This document shows positions 32,771 to 46,299 of a stretch of DNA of 64,000 nt, in pieces (positions within the stretch are counted from its first letter, which is position 1; each line of letters begins with the position of its first letter). Below the pieces are notes generated by a model. That model made no database searches. It saw only the letters and a list, made by a program, of their open reading frames with translations, and had not been told where the DNA came from. The stretch spans positions 459,683,995-459,747,994 of the forward strand of contig OY282558.1 in the NCBI GenBank assembly GCA_958295665.1. The letters run 5' to 3'. This DNA comes from Tipula vernalis (taxonomy: Eukaryota; Arthropoda; Insecta; Diptera; Tipulidae). Position numbers and translations under genes: made by a program.

Positions 32771-34990
32771 GTTGCATATCTTATGAAACTGACCAACTTT
32801 GTATAACCAAAAAGATTAAAGACAAATAGTTTGCTTCCTTTAGGGTTGTAAGGTTCTCACTCAAATTCTCAATTAAGGTTAGCCGTCCCACTTGTCACTT
32901 TTGTCGAATCTGTTCAAATGTAACTTTTCACAGCGGTTAAAGCATCGAGCTACTGAATTATCTGAAGAAATATTTTGGTCAATTGTCTTATCTTTCCAAA
33001 AGAAATATCGAAAAAAATGTATTAAAACAAAATTAGTTGGTGTTGCCAAGTGTCCTTTAGCACACTCATATATTCCTCTATATTAATAAAAATTGAGTTA
33101 CTCGATATTATTTTGATTTATCAAGTTCGAGAAGCCATTGAATTTTTGGATTGTCAATTGTCGGTCTTCTGTAATTCATTTTAATCCGATCGTGAAACTA
33201 ATCTAATGTAGCTTATCATACATGTTTTGTTCAAAAAGTTACCAAATTTACTATTTTTATTATATCTTACTAATTTTCAATTTCATAAAATGATGAAACT
33301 GAGCAACTTTATCTAACAAAAAAGATTTGCTGTCTATCTAATTTCGAGCAAAGAAAATAAGGGGAGGAATTGAATAACTATACTAAGATAATTATTAAAT
33401 CATTGTTATATCAAATTTGAGGTCAATTTATCTGAGACATTAACTTTCTTTAACCTTTTCAGCCGACGCAAATTGAGCAACTGAATCAAAAATTAATTGC
33501 TTTCTTAAAATGTGCATAATTCAGCTAAAACAAGATTGTTTACTTCTAGTAAAGCTCAATCGATTGTGATGAACTAACTGATTTTCCGATATAACTGAAT
33601 TAACTAAAGTAATTTGACCATTTGATTGCAACTTTTCAGAGCTATAAAATAGCTGAATTATCTAAGAGGTTGTTCATGAATTCTGAAATTAAATAAACAG
33701 AATTAAGAAATGCTATTTTTTGTAATTTAATGTAAACTTAGCTTGTTCACAAATCACAATTGTTATTATTATTAGTTTGTTTTTCACATATTATTAGTTT
33801 GACACAAATATCAAAGATTCTAAAACTTTTTATTATAACTCAATTATATGTAGATTAAATTAGTAGCTCATTTATAAGATATGTGTACTAGATAAATTTA
33901 AGGTAACTATTCACTGTAAGATGTCACTGTATTCTAATATCAAAGGTTCAAATCATTATCAGAGATGGCATCGGAAATAGTTAAACTGGTGTTCAGTGGC
34001 TTACAACCAAAACGAGTTTCCATTTGGATTGCCCGGGAAAAAAACTAGCTGACGATGAACATAAAAAAAGATTGGTCATTCTGGAAAAAGCGATACAAGC
34101 AAATACAAGTGATTAAAAAAAAGCGATCAAAGGAAGTTTTATTGAATTGTAAAAATAAAGTTTAAATTATTGTATTCAAATTTTGAATTTAATTAAAATC
34201 AATTAAGTGGTTTCATTTTGGTGCTACGGTGTTTTATTTCAACGTCTGATCCAGCGAATTAAAAAATTTGTACAAATTACACCAAATTTGTTCAGAGGTA
34301 TTTTGATGAAATTTCTTTCTATTACAAATATTTTGTTAAAATAAAATTACAAAGACAAATATTGAGCAACTAAATAATTTTGTAATTAACTTGCCAGACT
34401 ACCTGCGAGGTTTGATCAAAAATTACAAAGCTTTATTTATAAAAATATTTATTTATTTATGATACTTAAAAGTCAGAGAAAAACGAAAATGAGCAACTGT
34501 ATTATTATAATTCCTAATCATGTCATATTTGGCGTCAGTTTCGGACACTTTAACTATCGACATTATCTATTGCAAGCAACTGAATATTTTTGAGGTAGTG
34601 ATAATGAGCAAATGAGTTTTCCTAATTATATCAATCCTTTGTTTTGCTTTAACGTATGTATATCTAAAAAAATTAAGCAATTTAGCTGAATTCAGGTTGT
34701 TAACATCTACTAGTATCAAAAGCTCGTGCATTTGTGGCGAATAAATTGAATTTTCTGATATAACTGAATTATCTTAAAATATTGAGCTACTGAATTATTT
34801 GAAGAGGAAGGGAATCCTTTAGCAAAAACAAGTATACTTCAATTTAAAAAAATTGAGCAACTAAGTATTATTTTTATCAAGCGACAGGCTTCAGTTTTTC
34901 GCTTTAATCCGACCGTGAAACTAATCTTAATTTCTATTGAACCTTAAAATTTGAGATTTGCATAATTCAGAATTGAATTTGGTACATATT
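32771..34990. repeat. field of degenerate dispersed repeats with GAGCAACTGA words
   Basis: Many variants of TTGAGCAACTGAATTAT occur (about 32940, 33086, 33296, 33472, 34361, 34492, 34582, 34778, 34847), and also left of the piggyBac (29771, 29909). Longer matches exist. 33530-33600 and 34681-34770 share a TTGTT(T/A)AC(T/A)TCTA...GATATAACTGAATTA order. 33090-33222 and 34847-34945 share ATTGAG(T/C)(T/A)ACT...TTTAATCCGA(T/C)CGTG and AAACTAATCT. This looks like an old repeat block, with the piggyBac element inserted into it. No intact ORF. Confidence 0.55.
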
Positions 34991-35807
34991 CATAACTTAC
35001 CAAATGAAATCGAGAAAATTAAATATTTATCTACTTTAATTCGAACATATCAACATCCTTTAATAGTTTTCCATACATTTATATGGTATAATGTCGAGTG
35101 AGGGGAATAAAGACTTAATTATTGATAAAATTAATAATTCAAGAGATATTAATTTCCGGAAACCGGATGGATTTTATTTTGTTATTCTATATTTGTACAT
35201 ACATATAGAAAACCCATTAATTTTTATTACTAATTTAACTAAATTTACTGACAAAAGTAAGGAACTAAAAATACAAAAATATGTCTGCATAATAAAAACA
35301 GTCGGCAAAATATTTGATAAGGAATCCATTATTAGATCTATGATTTTGAGCGAATCACAATACAACATTGCTAATTTTCACATGGCGTTAACACTAGTCA
35401 CTCTTGTTGTTATCGAAAATTCATAAGAATATTGTTGATACCTTATCTACTTATCATTTATAATAACACACGAAGGTATATTTTATGTTTTTATATTCGT
35501 ACGAATTTTATCTAATCAAACTAACATTATTTATCAATTATACAATATAATTTTAAGTATTATTATCTGTTATCACAAAAAAAAAAAAAATTATAATTCA
35601 ACAGCATGAACTTTACAGTCTTTTGAAGCAATACAATTATTATATTGTTTATAGTTCAGTGAGTCGATATCAAACACACCTTATTATACATATCTATAAG
35701 TTGGACCGGATGCACAAACTATATGATGTGAAACAATGAAGCACGTTCACATTATTTTTAAATGTTAATTATGCATGTACTGGCTGTGCTTGAAACCACT
35801 TCATAAT
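34991..35807. other. noncoding; 111-codon frame of unknown status
   Basis: The frame at 35091-35426 (+) begins MSSEGNKDLIIDKINNSRDI and has no recognised domain; a long frame on the opposite strand overlaps it. Probably chance in AT-rich DNA. Confidence 0.3.
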
Positions 35808-36365
35808 TTAAGAGGTTGTAAATATTTTTTTATTTATAATTAGGATTGGTTTAGTCCTGAGTATTTTGTGTTTTGAAATATAATCGCATGTTTTAGAATA
35901 TATACAGGTCATTGTTATGCTAAAATTTAACTTTTCATTTATCCTTATTTTAATAGTCGTCCTTAACGACATATTTCTTTTTATAGCTCTAAATAATATT
36001 ATATCAAGCCCAAAAGGATAAGAAAGTTTTGAATACCATAAAAAAAATCTGCATAAGTAAATCCCGTATAATCCAAAAAATGGAGTTTTTACAAAAGAAA
36101 TCAAATAAAATGCAGATAAGTCTCGTAAAAAATGACGACAAAGATAAGAACTTTTAGATTTTTGGCTGACAACACAAGTTGGTGAAGAAAGAAAAGTTTG
36201 TTGAGTATAAATGGTAAAAATCTTTATGTACATATAGGAACAAATGTTGATGTGGAAAGTTACAAAAATAAATTGCAGATGAATTTCAAAATGTACGAAT
36301 TGGTTTAGGAAATTTGTTTCTCCATGGTGATTGGTTTTAATTTTAATAAGCAAAATTATTGGCAA
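35808..36365 (-). other. 185-codon open frame, unassigned
   Basis: Long for this base composition. The translation is rich in Phe, Ile, Leu and Tyr with several hydrophobic stretches (for example VHFEIHLQFIFVTFHINICS and AFYLISFVKTPFFGLYGIYL) and Ser/Cys between. There is no family match that I can name and no splice context. It could be a chance frame or a relic of a membrane protein. Coding status is doubtful. Confidence 0.2.
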
Positions 36366-39300
36366 AACTAAAATCTTCGAAAAATTTAAATGTTAAATAA
36401 TTAGAAACTTATGCTGTGTTTCTTATTGAAATCCGTAGATCGAGCAGATTTTGAAATCTGAAATCAGATCGATTTAGGAAACAGGTTCGAAACAGATTTC
36501 AGATTTTTTAGATCAAAAAAATTTTATTTTCATTATTTAATAAAATTATTTACCTTCGTCCACATAATAATTAAAATTTCCTTCTATTTCCATTTTAATA
36601 ACGTTTGCAAAAGAAATAAGTGATGAGAATGACAGGAATCTAAAGGAAGGGAAGAGGATCGGAATCTAAATATTTGCTATTCTTCCCACTGAAAATTTAA
36701 AGAAATTTTATTGTGAATAAATTGTTCATCAAAAAATTTTGAAATAATTATTTCAGCCGGTTACCGGTAAAACTCGATATCATCAAAAATTCCTTCAGTC
36801 ACGTTCAGCTTTGCATGGTAAGATGAGGACGATGTCTCGCTGATTCATTTTATTAGACCAATGTGGGTCTTTTGGATTCAAATATAGCAATTAAAATCGA
36901 CTGAACTATCAACATACATTGGATGGAGATTTATCAACAGCATAATTTTTTAATGATGAAGACATGTATTTTTTCATTCTATAAATCAGCTTTTCTAAAC
37001 CCATGGGTCGCGAACCAAAATTTGGTCGTCTGATATTTTATTTGAATCGCGATATTTAGTTTAAATTTAAAATCAATTTCTAAATTAAAATTTTATAAAC
37101 TAAATTTTCATTACATTGAACTGGACGCGTGTTAATATTGGTTGCCACCTCTGCCAAGCTAATTTGTAACAATTCATCAGAAAATGGGTGATACCCAGAA
37201 TTATTTTAGGATTCGTTTGATTTTTTTCTTCACTAAGCCTATAGCTCAGGGTTTGGTTTATTCCGAAAAATTTTAAATTTTTACGTTAAATAAAATCGTA
37301 ACAAAATAAAAACAACAAAAATGTTTGTAATTTCCGTAACTACAATTTGTATTTGAAGGCTTTTTTGATAGCTATTTCAACAATCTCCCGGAAGGTCTTG
37401 GACAAATATTGGACGCTAAACATGTTCTTATGTTTTATTTGAGGGTTAAAGAACATGTAAGGCATGTTTCATAACTAAACCAACCCAACCTTATTTGTAC
37501 TGGAGTAATATTTCAATAATTTTATCACAAAATGACGAAACCATTCTCTATCATGAAATGTTTTCTATTGCGATTTTACCATGGAGTTGACTGTAGTTGC
37601 TTTTAAGTCTCCAGAAGTTTTTGTTTGGTTTAGGTACGAATAAAATAATAAAAATGGTTAGGTCTTATTAAGTGAAAAGGAAAACGAAAAGTTGTATTTC
37701 GTTTGTTTATTCGTAATAATTTCCAAATTTTTACTTTGTTTTACAATACAATTTTTAATTTAAAATGTCGTAAGAATGTACTACAAATCGACCTAAACCA
37801 CGGGAAATTTTATGTTCCGAAAATTAAAAATTGGGCTGAATGAGAGGCATTTTTTCTTGAACCAGTATATAATCGCTACAATCATTGAGTGCATTCTATA
37901 GTTTATTAACCATCCGGAATTTTCAGCTACCCTCATAAACTGTTTTAACTAATATTCCCTATAGATATATTAAGAGTTTTTCTGGTCTAACCGATCAAAA
38001 AAAAAAAAAAAAAAGATTAAATCAAGAGAAGTACGTGACTGGTGAAGGCCAGTGGTGATTCAATAAAAAAGGATTAATCGGAAGCTAGAATTCTTTGGGC
38101 TATAGGACAGGTCGAACATCTAAACCATTGCATATAGCTAGTTAACAATTATTGGCCCAATGTAATTATACTATTTTAGAGGAATCTTAGTGAAGGAGGT
38201 CATTAATAGTATAGCGGCTTGTCTTCGGCGGGCACTGTTCCACTAGCCTTTCCATCCACTAGAATGAATTGCTAGATGTGCATTGGCGTCCTTGAAGGTC
38301 ACCTTCTACCTTTTTGAGCTATCAACGCTCCAGACACGTTCTACAAAACTAAATTTTAACCGAAGCTTTTTTTACAACGATTTGAAGGCTAACGGCAATT
38401 AATGTTAGATAACTTAAAACGTGCGAAATAAAATATTTGGGCGACCCTCTAGGAACAAATTCTTGATTTACGAAACGGGGAAAGGCCTCTATTTTAAAGA
38501 ACTGCCAAGCACCAGAAAACAAATATTTAGTTGAAGTTTTAATTAGGTAAATTATAGTAAGGGCTTATATAGGAGAATTTTTTTATTTTTCAATGAGCTT
38601 GATCCATGTTTATAAAATACATTGTAACGGCCATGATATCTAGTATTGTTTAGAAATGTCCGCAATAATTTCTAAATCTGCTCGTAATTCCTGAAACACT
38701 TTAATGCTTACATTTTTAAATTTCTAAACTGAAATCCTCAATTTGTACAGTTTTACTTAAAGCATTAGATCATTAATGTGTTTCTATTTAGTTGTCGTGT
38801 CCCTGAAAAAGCAGGTTTGTTCTAAGTGTCAGTATAGTTTTCGTAGGTTTAGAATATTCACTCGAATTATAAAAACGATGATGTAATGGATTTCAAATAA
38901 TGTCTGGCTTAAGGTTCTGAAGACTAATAATAATATGTATGTGTTAGTAGGCTGAGTTTTATAAAATTCGGTATATTCGATATATTTTATAATTTCCAAC
39001 CGCATTTTTTTACAATGTTGAGGTCTTGCTGATCGAATATAAAATTTTAAATCACCGCCTTTTGTATTTTCCATTTTATGTATTGTATATAAATGTTTTA
39101 TGAACCATAAAGAAACAGAAGATAAATTAATGTAAATGTATATTTTCTGTATTTATCCAAACCATACTGGCTATTGATTCCATTACACATAATAAAACAA
39201 TTCCTGTGTACGAAAATAAAATTAAACTTCAACTCGTTCGAATACAACATTACTGCTAAATTTAATTATTCTGTTGAGTCATATCTATTATGTGAAAGGT

Positions 39301-41530
39301 AATTCTGGGAAATTGTATTTCATAATTTTCATATATGGCGGCGCTTTATAATTTCACATACTCCCTATACATATAATAAACCATTAATTGTGTGTGTGTG
39401 GTGTGTTGTGTTGGTGGCACATAACATATTATATGTGCTCCGAGCATTGTTGCTAGTTGCTACTGATTGGTGATCTGATTGTAATATGTGTGTGGCATAA
39501 AAACAAGGTCATGTTTCTACTTAAATTATGATTAATATGAATAAAATATGTATGTATAAAAACCAACAACATAAAGCCAATGTTATATTATTATGTTGAA
39601 TTTGCACGGAAATTGTATATAATACATACATTACATTCCTCTTCACCCTCAACATAAAAATTTACTATCGTTCATTCCCGTCAACCATTAGAGTATATTT
39701 TATACAGATGATGTCCATTAAATGATTACTCATACGAATGTGATTTAAAAAGTAACAAATCTCTTCGCTTTCCCTGATTATCCTAATATCAGGATATGGA
39801 TCTTATCTTTTTGAGAGATATCCCACATATACATAATAAATACACAAACAACTGGATATAATGAAAAGCAAAAATTTATTTGTGTTTTTGTATGTTGTTT
39901 GTGTTTTTTTTTCTTGGCACTACACTTTTCACAAGAAAATCGAAAAAAATACAAAAAAGCATTCGTGTTTTTTTCTGTAAACTCATCGTTCATTGAATTT
40001 TATCAGAGGAGACCCTCATTTTTTTCATAAATCGATCATCGCATTTAATAGGAGATGAACAAAATAATAAAAATGAATCGAAGGAAAAACAACAAAACGT
40101 TTAATGGCAAATTTATTATTGCGAATGAATATGGGCTTTCTTTAATGTGTATTAAAGATTTTTGCTCCAGTTTACTTTTATTTTTGATGTGATTTCATCA
40201 TGATGATGATAGTCTTGGACTGGAACTATTATTAGTGTGTAGGTGGATTAAATTAGGTCTCCGTTTGGGTATTATTATTATCCTATTACTTCGGGAATTT
40301 TAATTTGAACAGAGGAAATTTGAAGAGATTTCGATTTAACAGAAAATTTAAACAAGGAAGAATGTAAGAATTCCTTTAAATATCGATATATTATTTAGTG
40401 CTTTGCTTACACTGAAAGATAAATTTAATCATGTTAAGTGTGAAAGGTATCATTGAAGCAGATTTGGTGCTTGAATATGTGCTAAATATATTTTTAACTG
40501 ATTTGAGAATATTTTGACTAATTCAAGAAAAATGCTTCCTTGTTCTTCCAAATTTTCTTTCAAGCTTATCAGGACTTAGTGATTCTAACTTTTGTTATTT
40601 AGAACGAAACTAGCTAAAGAAAGGTTGATTCGAGCCGCTTATAGGCAGGCTGCTGAAGAATTTTCAAGGTTCTTAAGCTTTACGAAAAATGTATAAGTTA
40701 AGTTAGAATTTGATAATAAGAATACAACTATTAAAACGAACGCAATTTCTGGTAAACTTATTAAAAGTCTGTTGAATTTGGAATATTTTCAATTTCTTAA
40801 ACTAGAATTTAAACTTTAAATCAATTAACAATATTTTGTGAGTTTTACGAAATTTTGTTTAGATCTGTTGAAACTTTTTGTTTATAGATCTTTTTGTTTC
40901 TCTTGTTCCTAAGGTCCTAAAAAGTTCCAGACAAAAGTTGTTTGCTTTTTGCGTAAAATAAGATGTCCGTTAAAAAATATGTATGTTTTATTCGAAAAAT
41001 ATACAAGCTAACCTTGCCAAACCCAACGCGAAAATTTTCAGTAAATCTGTAACCCCATCGTGATTTACGGTAGAACGATAAGCGACTATACATATTTAGT
41101 ATAGCTGTAATCAGCTAAGGTATCCACTTCTTAGCTAAAGGTAATAGCTTCTATAGAAAGTTTTTAGTGCAATGTAGCGTGAAGGTTTCATTTCTTAGCT
41201 GGAGGTAATAGCTGCACCAAGATGGGTGTTTGTTAATGAAATGTCAAGTCTGTACGTCTTACGTTTCGAAGACAAAGTTTAAAACACAAATTATGGAGGA
41301 CTGGCCCAAAAAAATCTATTATTTTCTTGAAAAAACTGACCACAGATTGGTCCCAGAACATTAATGTTAGCTAAACAGCAGAAAACGGGAACCAAATCAC
41401 GGCGCAAAGTATTGACACATCAAGCACATTTAAAATAGAAAGTGCAATACCATAATTACCTAAGGAGAACTAACGACAGTTTAAAAGAAGCTCAAGTTAA
41501 GTTCAAGATCGCTCAACAGCAAATGTAGTG
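36366..41530. other. noncoding intronic DNA
   Basis: About 5 kb of AT-rich sequence without recognised exons or elements. Small features only: a TG-rich microsatellite at about 39390-39415 and repeated CAGATTT/AAATCTG words near 36430-36510. Around 41100-41220 the phrase TAGCT(A/G)(A/G)AGGTAATAGCT occurs twice, 70 bp apart. Confidence 0.4.
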
Positions 41531-41778
41531 GTTTTTTTATTCGCTCCGGATAGCTGCTATCGAGAGCCGTCATTTTTCTACGCCTAAATTTAAATTTGAC
41601 GCGCTATTTATTGGTAAACTATACTTATTTAACATCAAACTATCATTTTTAATTCAATTGTTTACCAAAAACTTCATATCAAAAATATTTGGCTCTACCT
41701 ATTTATACGGAGCGCAATCGGGAGCCATTTTTTATATGACGGCTCTCGATAGCAGCTATCCGGAGCGAATAAAAAAAC
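41531..41778. mobile_element. MITE with perfect 43-bp terminal inverted repeats
   Basis: The left arm 41531-41573 begins GTTTTTTTATTCGCTCCGGA and ends in GAGAGCCGTCAT; the right arm 41736-41778 is its exact reverse complement. The total length is 248 bp with no coding capacity. If the ends extend outward to TAGT (left TAGTG, right CGCGACTA) they would resemble hAT-type termini, but no clear target duplication was found, so the superfamily is open. Identical arms suggest a fairly recent insertion or strong homogenisation. Confidence 0.85.
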
Positions 41779-41794
41779 GCGACTAAAGAGTTTC

Positions 41795-42730
41795 TTGTGG
41801 GTACTTATCTGGATATTGCTAAAGCCTGTACTAATTTTTGTATTGACCATACCATTGTCAAATGGATTGATTCTTGTTTTGAAATTGTCCTCAGGGAGGT
41901 GTACTCTCACGGACACAGATGGAACACGGATTATCAGATCAGGCTACGTTAAAAATGTAGGTGTTATCCTAGATAGTAAGGTTCAAAAGGTAACTACTAT
42001 CTTTTGGCAATGTAGAAGAGCCTTCGCTTGGACTTAGATTATCCGGTATTCTTGTTAAGAATTGCACAGTTTTTCAAGCGGAAACAATTGCACTAACAGA
42101 TGCTGTAATTGAGGCTTTGTTGAACTAAGATGTAAGAAATAAAAATATTGTTTTATGTACAGACAGCAAATGCGTGTTTAATTCGTTAGATAATCCCTTG
42201 ACCATTTCCAAAGTTGTCAGTGATTGTAAAAACTTCATTAATCCTCTTTCTTCGGATAACAGTGTTTCGATCATGTGGGTTCCTACTCATTGTGATATCG
42301 AGAGTAAAGAGATCGCCGGTTCGTTATCTAAAGCTGGAACTCAGAAGAAATGTATCGGTCCTGAACCGGTTACTCTCTTATCATTCAATAGTAGTAAGAA
42401 AGCGATTAAGAATTCCGTTCTGTGTGAGTTAAGCCAGAGATGGTTTGCTACCCCGTGCTATCGTCTATGTAAATACTGTTTCGTAGCCCCAATTTAACCC
42501 TATCTAATTTTGCTTTGTGTTTAAAGAGAGATCAGCTAAGAATCTTGGTTGTGATCCTTTCAAGTCCTGGCCGTTTTAAGGTCCACCTACATCTCGTGGG
42601 GCGAGAAATATATCGAAGATGATGACGAATGCATTCATTTAGTGCGCAGTTGTTCGGCTTTTGATATAGTTAGGTCCCAATATCTTAACTCAAAATCTAT
42701 TAATTAAGATCAGGTATTGATTGGTTCAAG
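41795..42730 (+). pseudogene. R1/LOA/I-type LINE 3' half: RT end, RNase H, zinc knuckle
   Basis: Domains appear in order across several frames. First, the RT palm with YLDIAKACTNFCIDHTIVKW, then CPQGGVLS. Next, the RT thumb with YVKNVGVILDSKVQ. Next, RNase H with FQAETIAL (Glu), LCTDSK (Asp) and SIMWVPTHCDIESKEIAGSL (family WVPGHxGIxGNExAD). Last, a C-terminal segment RDQLRIL and a CCHC-like DDDECIHLVRSCSAF. Presence of RNase H after RT points to the R1/LOA/I group of non-LTR elements. At least three frameshifts and a stop (LN-stop-DVRN) make it dead. The 43-bp-TIR MITE ends 16 bp upstream. Confidence 0.85.
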
Positions 42731-45415
42731 TTCATTAAGTTGATTAAGATGGCAAGGCGCATTTTATGATAGAATCCCCGAAAAATAATAAAAAAGTTTC
42801 AGATCTCTATGTTCAAAATGTCCCTTCTTAATAGGTTTATCGATAAATACGATTCCCGAAAGAAACCTATCACATTGAAACATTCATCAATTAACAAGAC
42901 GGTAAATATCAGGTGTGTTTCTAGCAGCAATATCAATTAAATGAAATTTATCAAGTTTTATTTGAACTTCCAACTGCTCGTGCAAATTTAGCTAAAATGT
43001 GGAATGGGCACCCTTAACGCATACCGCCTTCTTTTTTTTATTTCAATTCGCTTACAAATCCAATCAAATATTTTTTTTTTACATTTAACCCAATTAAATA
43101 TGTCTTAATCATTGTTTACAACCATAAATTCCAGTTCTACTGCTGTAATGTATAAAACGAAATAAAATATCGAATGGAACTTACTCCACCTCGTAAGTAA
43201 AAATAATGAAATCCAATTCGTACAAATATTTGTCACACCAGTAGCAGACGTCACGACACATCAATATTTTGTAGGTATACAAAATAAAAAATTCAGTTTT
43301 TTGTTAACAAATTATATTTCACAATCTCAAATAAATTTTTTTTATCTAAATCGATAAATTTATTAACAAATACACATAATCATCGCACACTTTAACAAAA
43401 AAAAAAACAATTTATAGACTTATAGGGTGACAATAACTTATACCGTCAGTACCATATTTGGCACAATACTATATACAGCGAATTAATATTCGTCATTAAT
43501 TGCAAGTACATACAAACATAAAAATAATCATAACAAGCGACTATTGAGATCAGAATGATTACTCGTATCGCTGTTTAAAAATACGCGCAGACGATAAACA
43601 ACAAAACATAATTATACTATATATCCATAAACCGCCATATAATCTGAACATTTTCCAAGCAATTAATAATTATTTATTTTTTATTAAATAACACAATACA
43701 CATAATAATAAATAATTGAATAATTAATGTTGAGAATAATTGTTGTGACTGTCGAAACATCAAATTAAATTAATAATTTTGATATTTTTATGCAGCATCT
43801 CTCAACATACAAACAATCTCTTCCACGACAGAACAGAAACATTTTCTTTTTCCATTCGTCGGCAATAATGTGTTTCTGTGTAGCAATATCCGTCGTGTCT
43901 TTTTTTTTTGTTTTTTGCTTTTTTATGATAATAAGTGTCATCAACACCTTTCTAATAAAATAATAAGACGAACTCAAAATATATATTATACAATTTCGTT
44001 CGTCTTATTTTAATCTTAAATATTATGATAAAATTACTTTTAATGGTTTCGAAACAAAAAAAAAAAAAAAAATTGTTGCTCTGGAAGAAGAGGGTAATGG
44101 AATTTAAAGTAATGTTAATTTACTTAGACATTCAATGGTTATGTCTGTGATATCTTATTATTTTCTTTTATAAATATTTTTGAGTGTTTCGTCTTTTGCC
44201 GGGATATAAAATGGAATATAAACGACAAGAATAAAATGTTTCTGTATAGAGGAAATAGGAGAAACGGTTGTTTTACTAGGTGATAACTCCTAAATATACT
44301 TAGTTTATATAAACCCTGTTAAAGGTGCTAATTTGCATTTTATTAGATTATTTATCCATTTTATTAAGACATTTTCTGTCTTCGATGTAAATATTAAAAT
44401 TTTGCAATTTTTCCTTACATGGAAGATAGTTCCCATGAACCCTTTTAAACACTTTTCCCATGCCCTAATCCAGTTACCTAAGCGGTTTATTCTTATGGTA
44501 AGTATGACAGCTTGGGTATGTGGCGCATTTTAAATCTAGCGAATTTTACCTTAAGCTTATCAAACCTTGTTCGATTTAACCATTTGGAAGACAGAAGTCG
44601 AAAAAAGGGAGTGTTAATTGATTCTAAATCACGAGAAACGGAAAAAGAAATTTGAGCCAAGGAAGTAAACATCATCTTTGTGAACTTCTGTAATCAAAAA
44701 ACATTAAAATGATTCCTAATATATTAACTTTCCAAATTATTGGCATTAAAATACAAACGGCCTCAGAGGCAAATAGTTTCATTGAACGAAGAGCTAAGTA
44801 GAACTTTAAAAGAAGCTATTAAGAGTTACGGCAGACCGGACTGAACACATCCGCTTCCTGCAATATAACTAGAACATCGCACAGTTCTGAGATAGGATTT
44901 CAGCTGAACTGGGTTATTGTAAAAAAATATGTATAGCCGGTCGAGTGTCTACCTCACCCGATAAAGAAATTGAAAAAAAAACTGCAAATTTTAAAAATCT
45001 AAAGTAGCCTCTGAAATAATTTAAAAAAACTGAATTTTCTCTTCTTGGTTCAGTTTGACAGGTGCTTTTATTCAATATCTAACATATTTAGAAATATCAA
45101 CAGGTAGAGAAATAGTAAATATGCCGATTTGCTACTAATTTTCGAATGTCAGAAGAATTCCCTTTTTAGCGATCGCCTTTTATGCGGCACGCTATCTAAC
45201 GAGAGCCAAGCGCTTCCGAATCCACTTTTTGATGTTTAATAAAAACTTTATCAAAATACGGATCATTTTCACAGTCAGGTACCAGTTATTGAAATGAGAG
45301 TAATGAAGGAAATTCAGAAACCATGGTAATTGTACGGTGGTTTTGAAGCGTTTCTCAATTCGACAAGCTGACGATAGAGCTAAATTTACCTTACTATAAT
45401 ACTTATAAAATTAGA
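42731..45415. other. noncoding intronic DNA
   Basis: No gene recognised. AT-rich with poly-A and poly-T runs. Minor coding-like words near 44770-44830 cannot be assigned. Confidence 0.4.
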
Positions 45416-45700
45416 AAAATAATGGAACACGTCGCCCTGCTTTTCTTCCTCATTATTGTAGGATAACATTATGTCTTCCAAAATACTGACGTAAATATTT
45501 TGATCCACAATGCAATCAATTTGGTATATGGAGCCTACACCTTGTTATGAAAACCATCCCTCTACCACACTTTTTGAACCACCATGTTTTACAAATTTGG
45601 TCTTATACTTAAGATGAAATGCTATGTTATTGACAACTGGATTGTCCACAAAATATTGCCCCATTTAGGTCATCACCATGCAGCTACATCGTAATAGTTC
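45416..45700 (-). pseudogene. Tc1-like transposase fragment
   Basis: The minus strand reads KTKFVKHGGSKSVVEGWFS, a stop, then GVGSIYQIDCIVDQNIYVSI and LEDIMLSYNNEEE. This follows the Tc1 order PTVKHGGGSVMVWGCFS...GVG-x-I-x-x-I-x-G-x-M-(D/N)-x-x-x-Y-x-x-I-L. Both ends and the catalytic DND region are absent. It is a short decayed remnant. Confidence 0.75.
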
Positions 45701-46299
45701 GTGTTTTCTTCATAAACGGCGCAAGAACAAAAATTAAAATTAAGAAAAGGGGTAAAAGACATAAGAGAGACAAAATACTCGTAATAAATTACCATGAATA
45801 TAAACCGTAATTCGATTTCAAATTAAATTGCTTTGTTTTACATATATTTGTACTTTTCACGTCAATTAAAAAAACTAATTTAACTATCCAGCATCGTATT
45901 AACGTTTCTCGATTATTAGAGTTGAAATAATATCTAAATAATATACCATGATACTTTATTTGGCATATTTTTGCCAAACATTAGTTCAGTGTTACAGTAA
46001 ATGACCTAGCCCACTAATCGGCGCTGTACGTTTTGGTTTAATTCCGTGACATCAATTTTTAAAAAACTGAATTAACACCTTCCGCCTTCCTTGTTCCGTA
46101 AATGGTATTTTCTACTCCAGAGCATCACTTAATTCTTACTGAGTACACGAATTGAAGTCATGTGTGAGATAAAAGTTAATATAAATTCGGAAAGGCTCCT
46201 GGTTACGATCTTATTACGGTATAAGTTTTTAAAGAACAAACCAGAAAAGCTATGGTAAAGCTCAGCAATCTTATAAATGCAGCCTTTAGAATTAAATTT

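Noticed and set aside
33958..34115. Gene fragment with a frame reading ADDEHKKRLVILEKAIQANT
   Set aside because: Short, no recognised family, stops on both sides and no splice sites; left unassigned.
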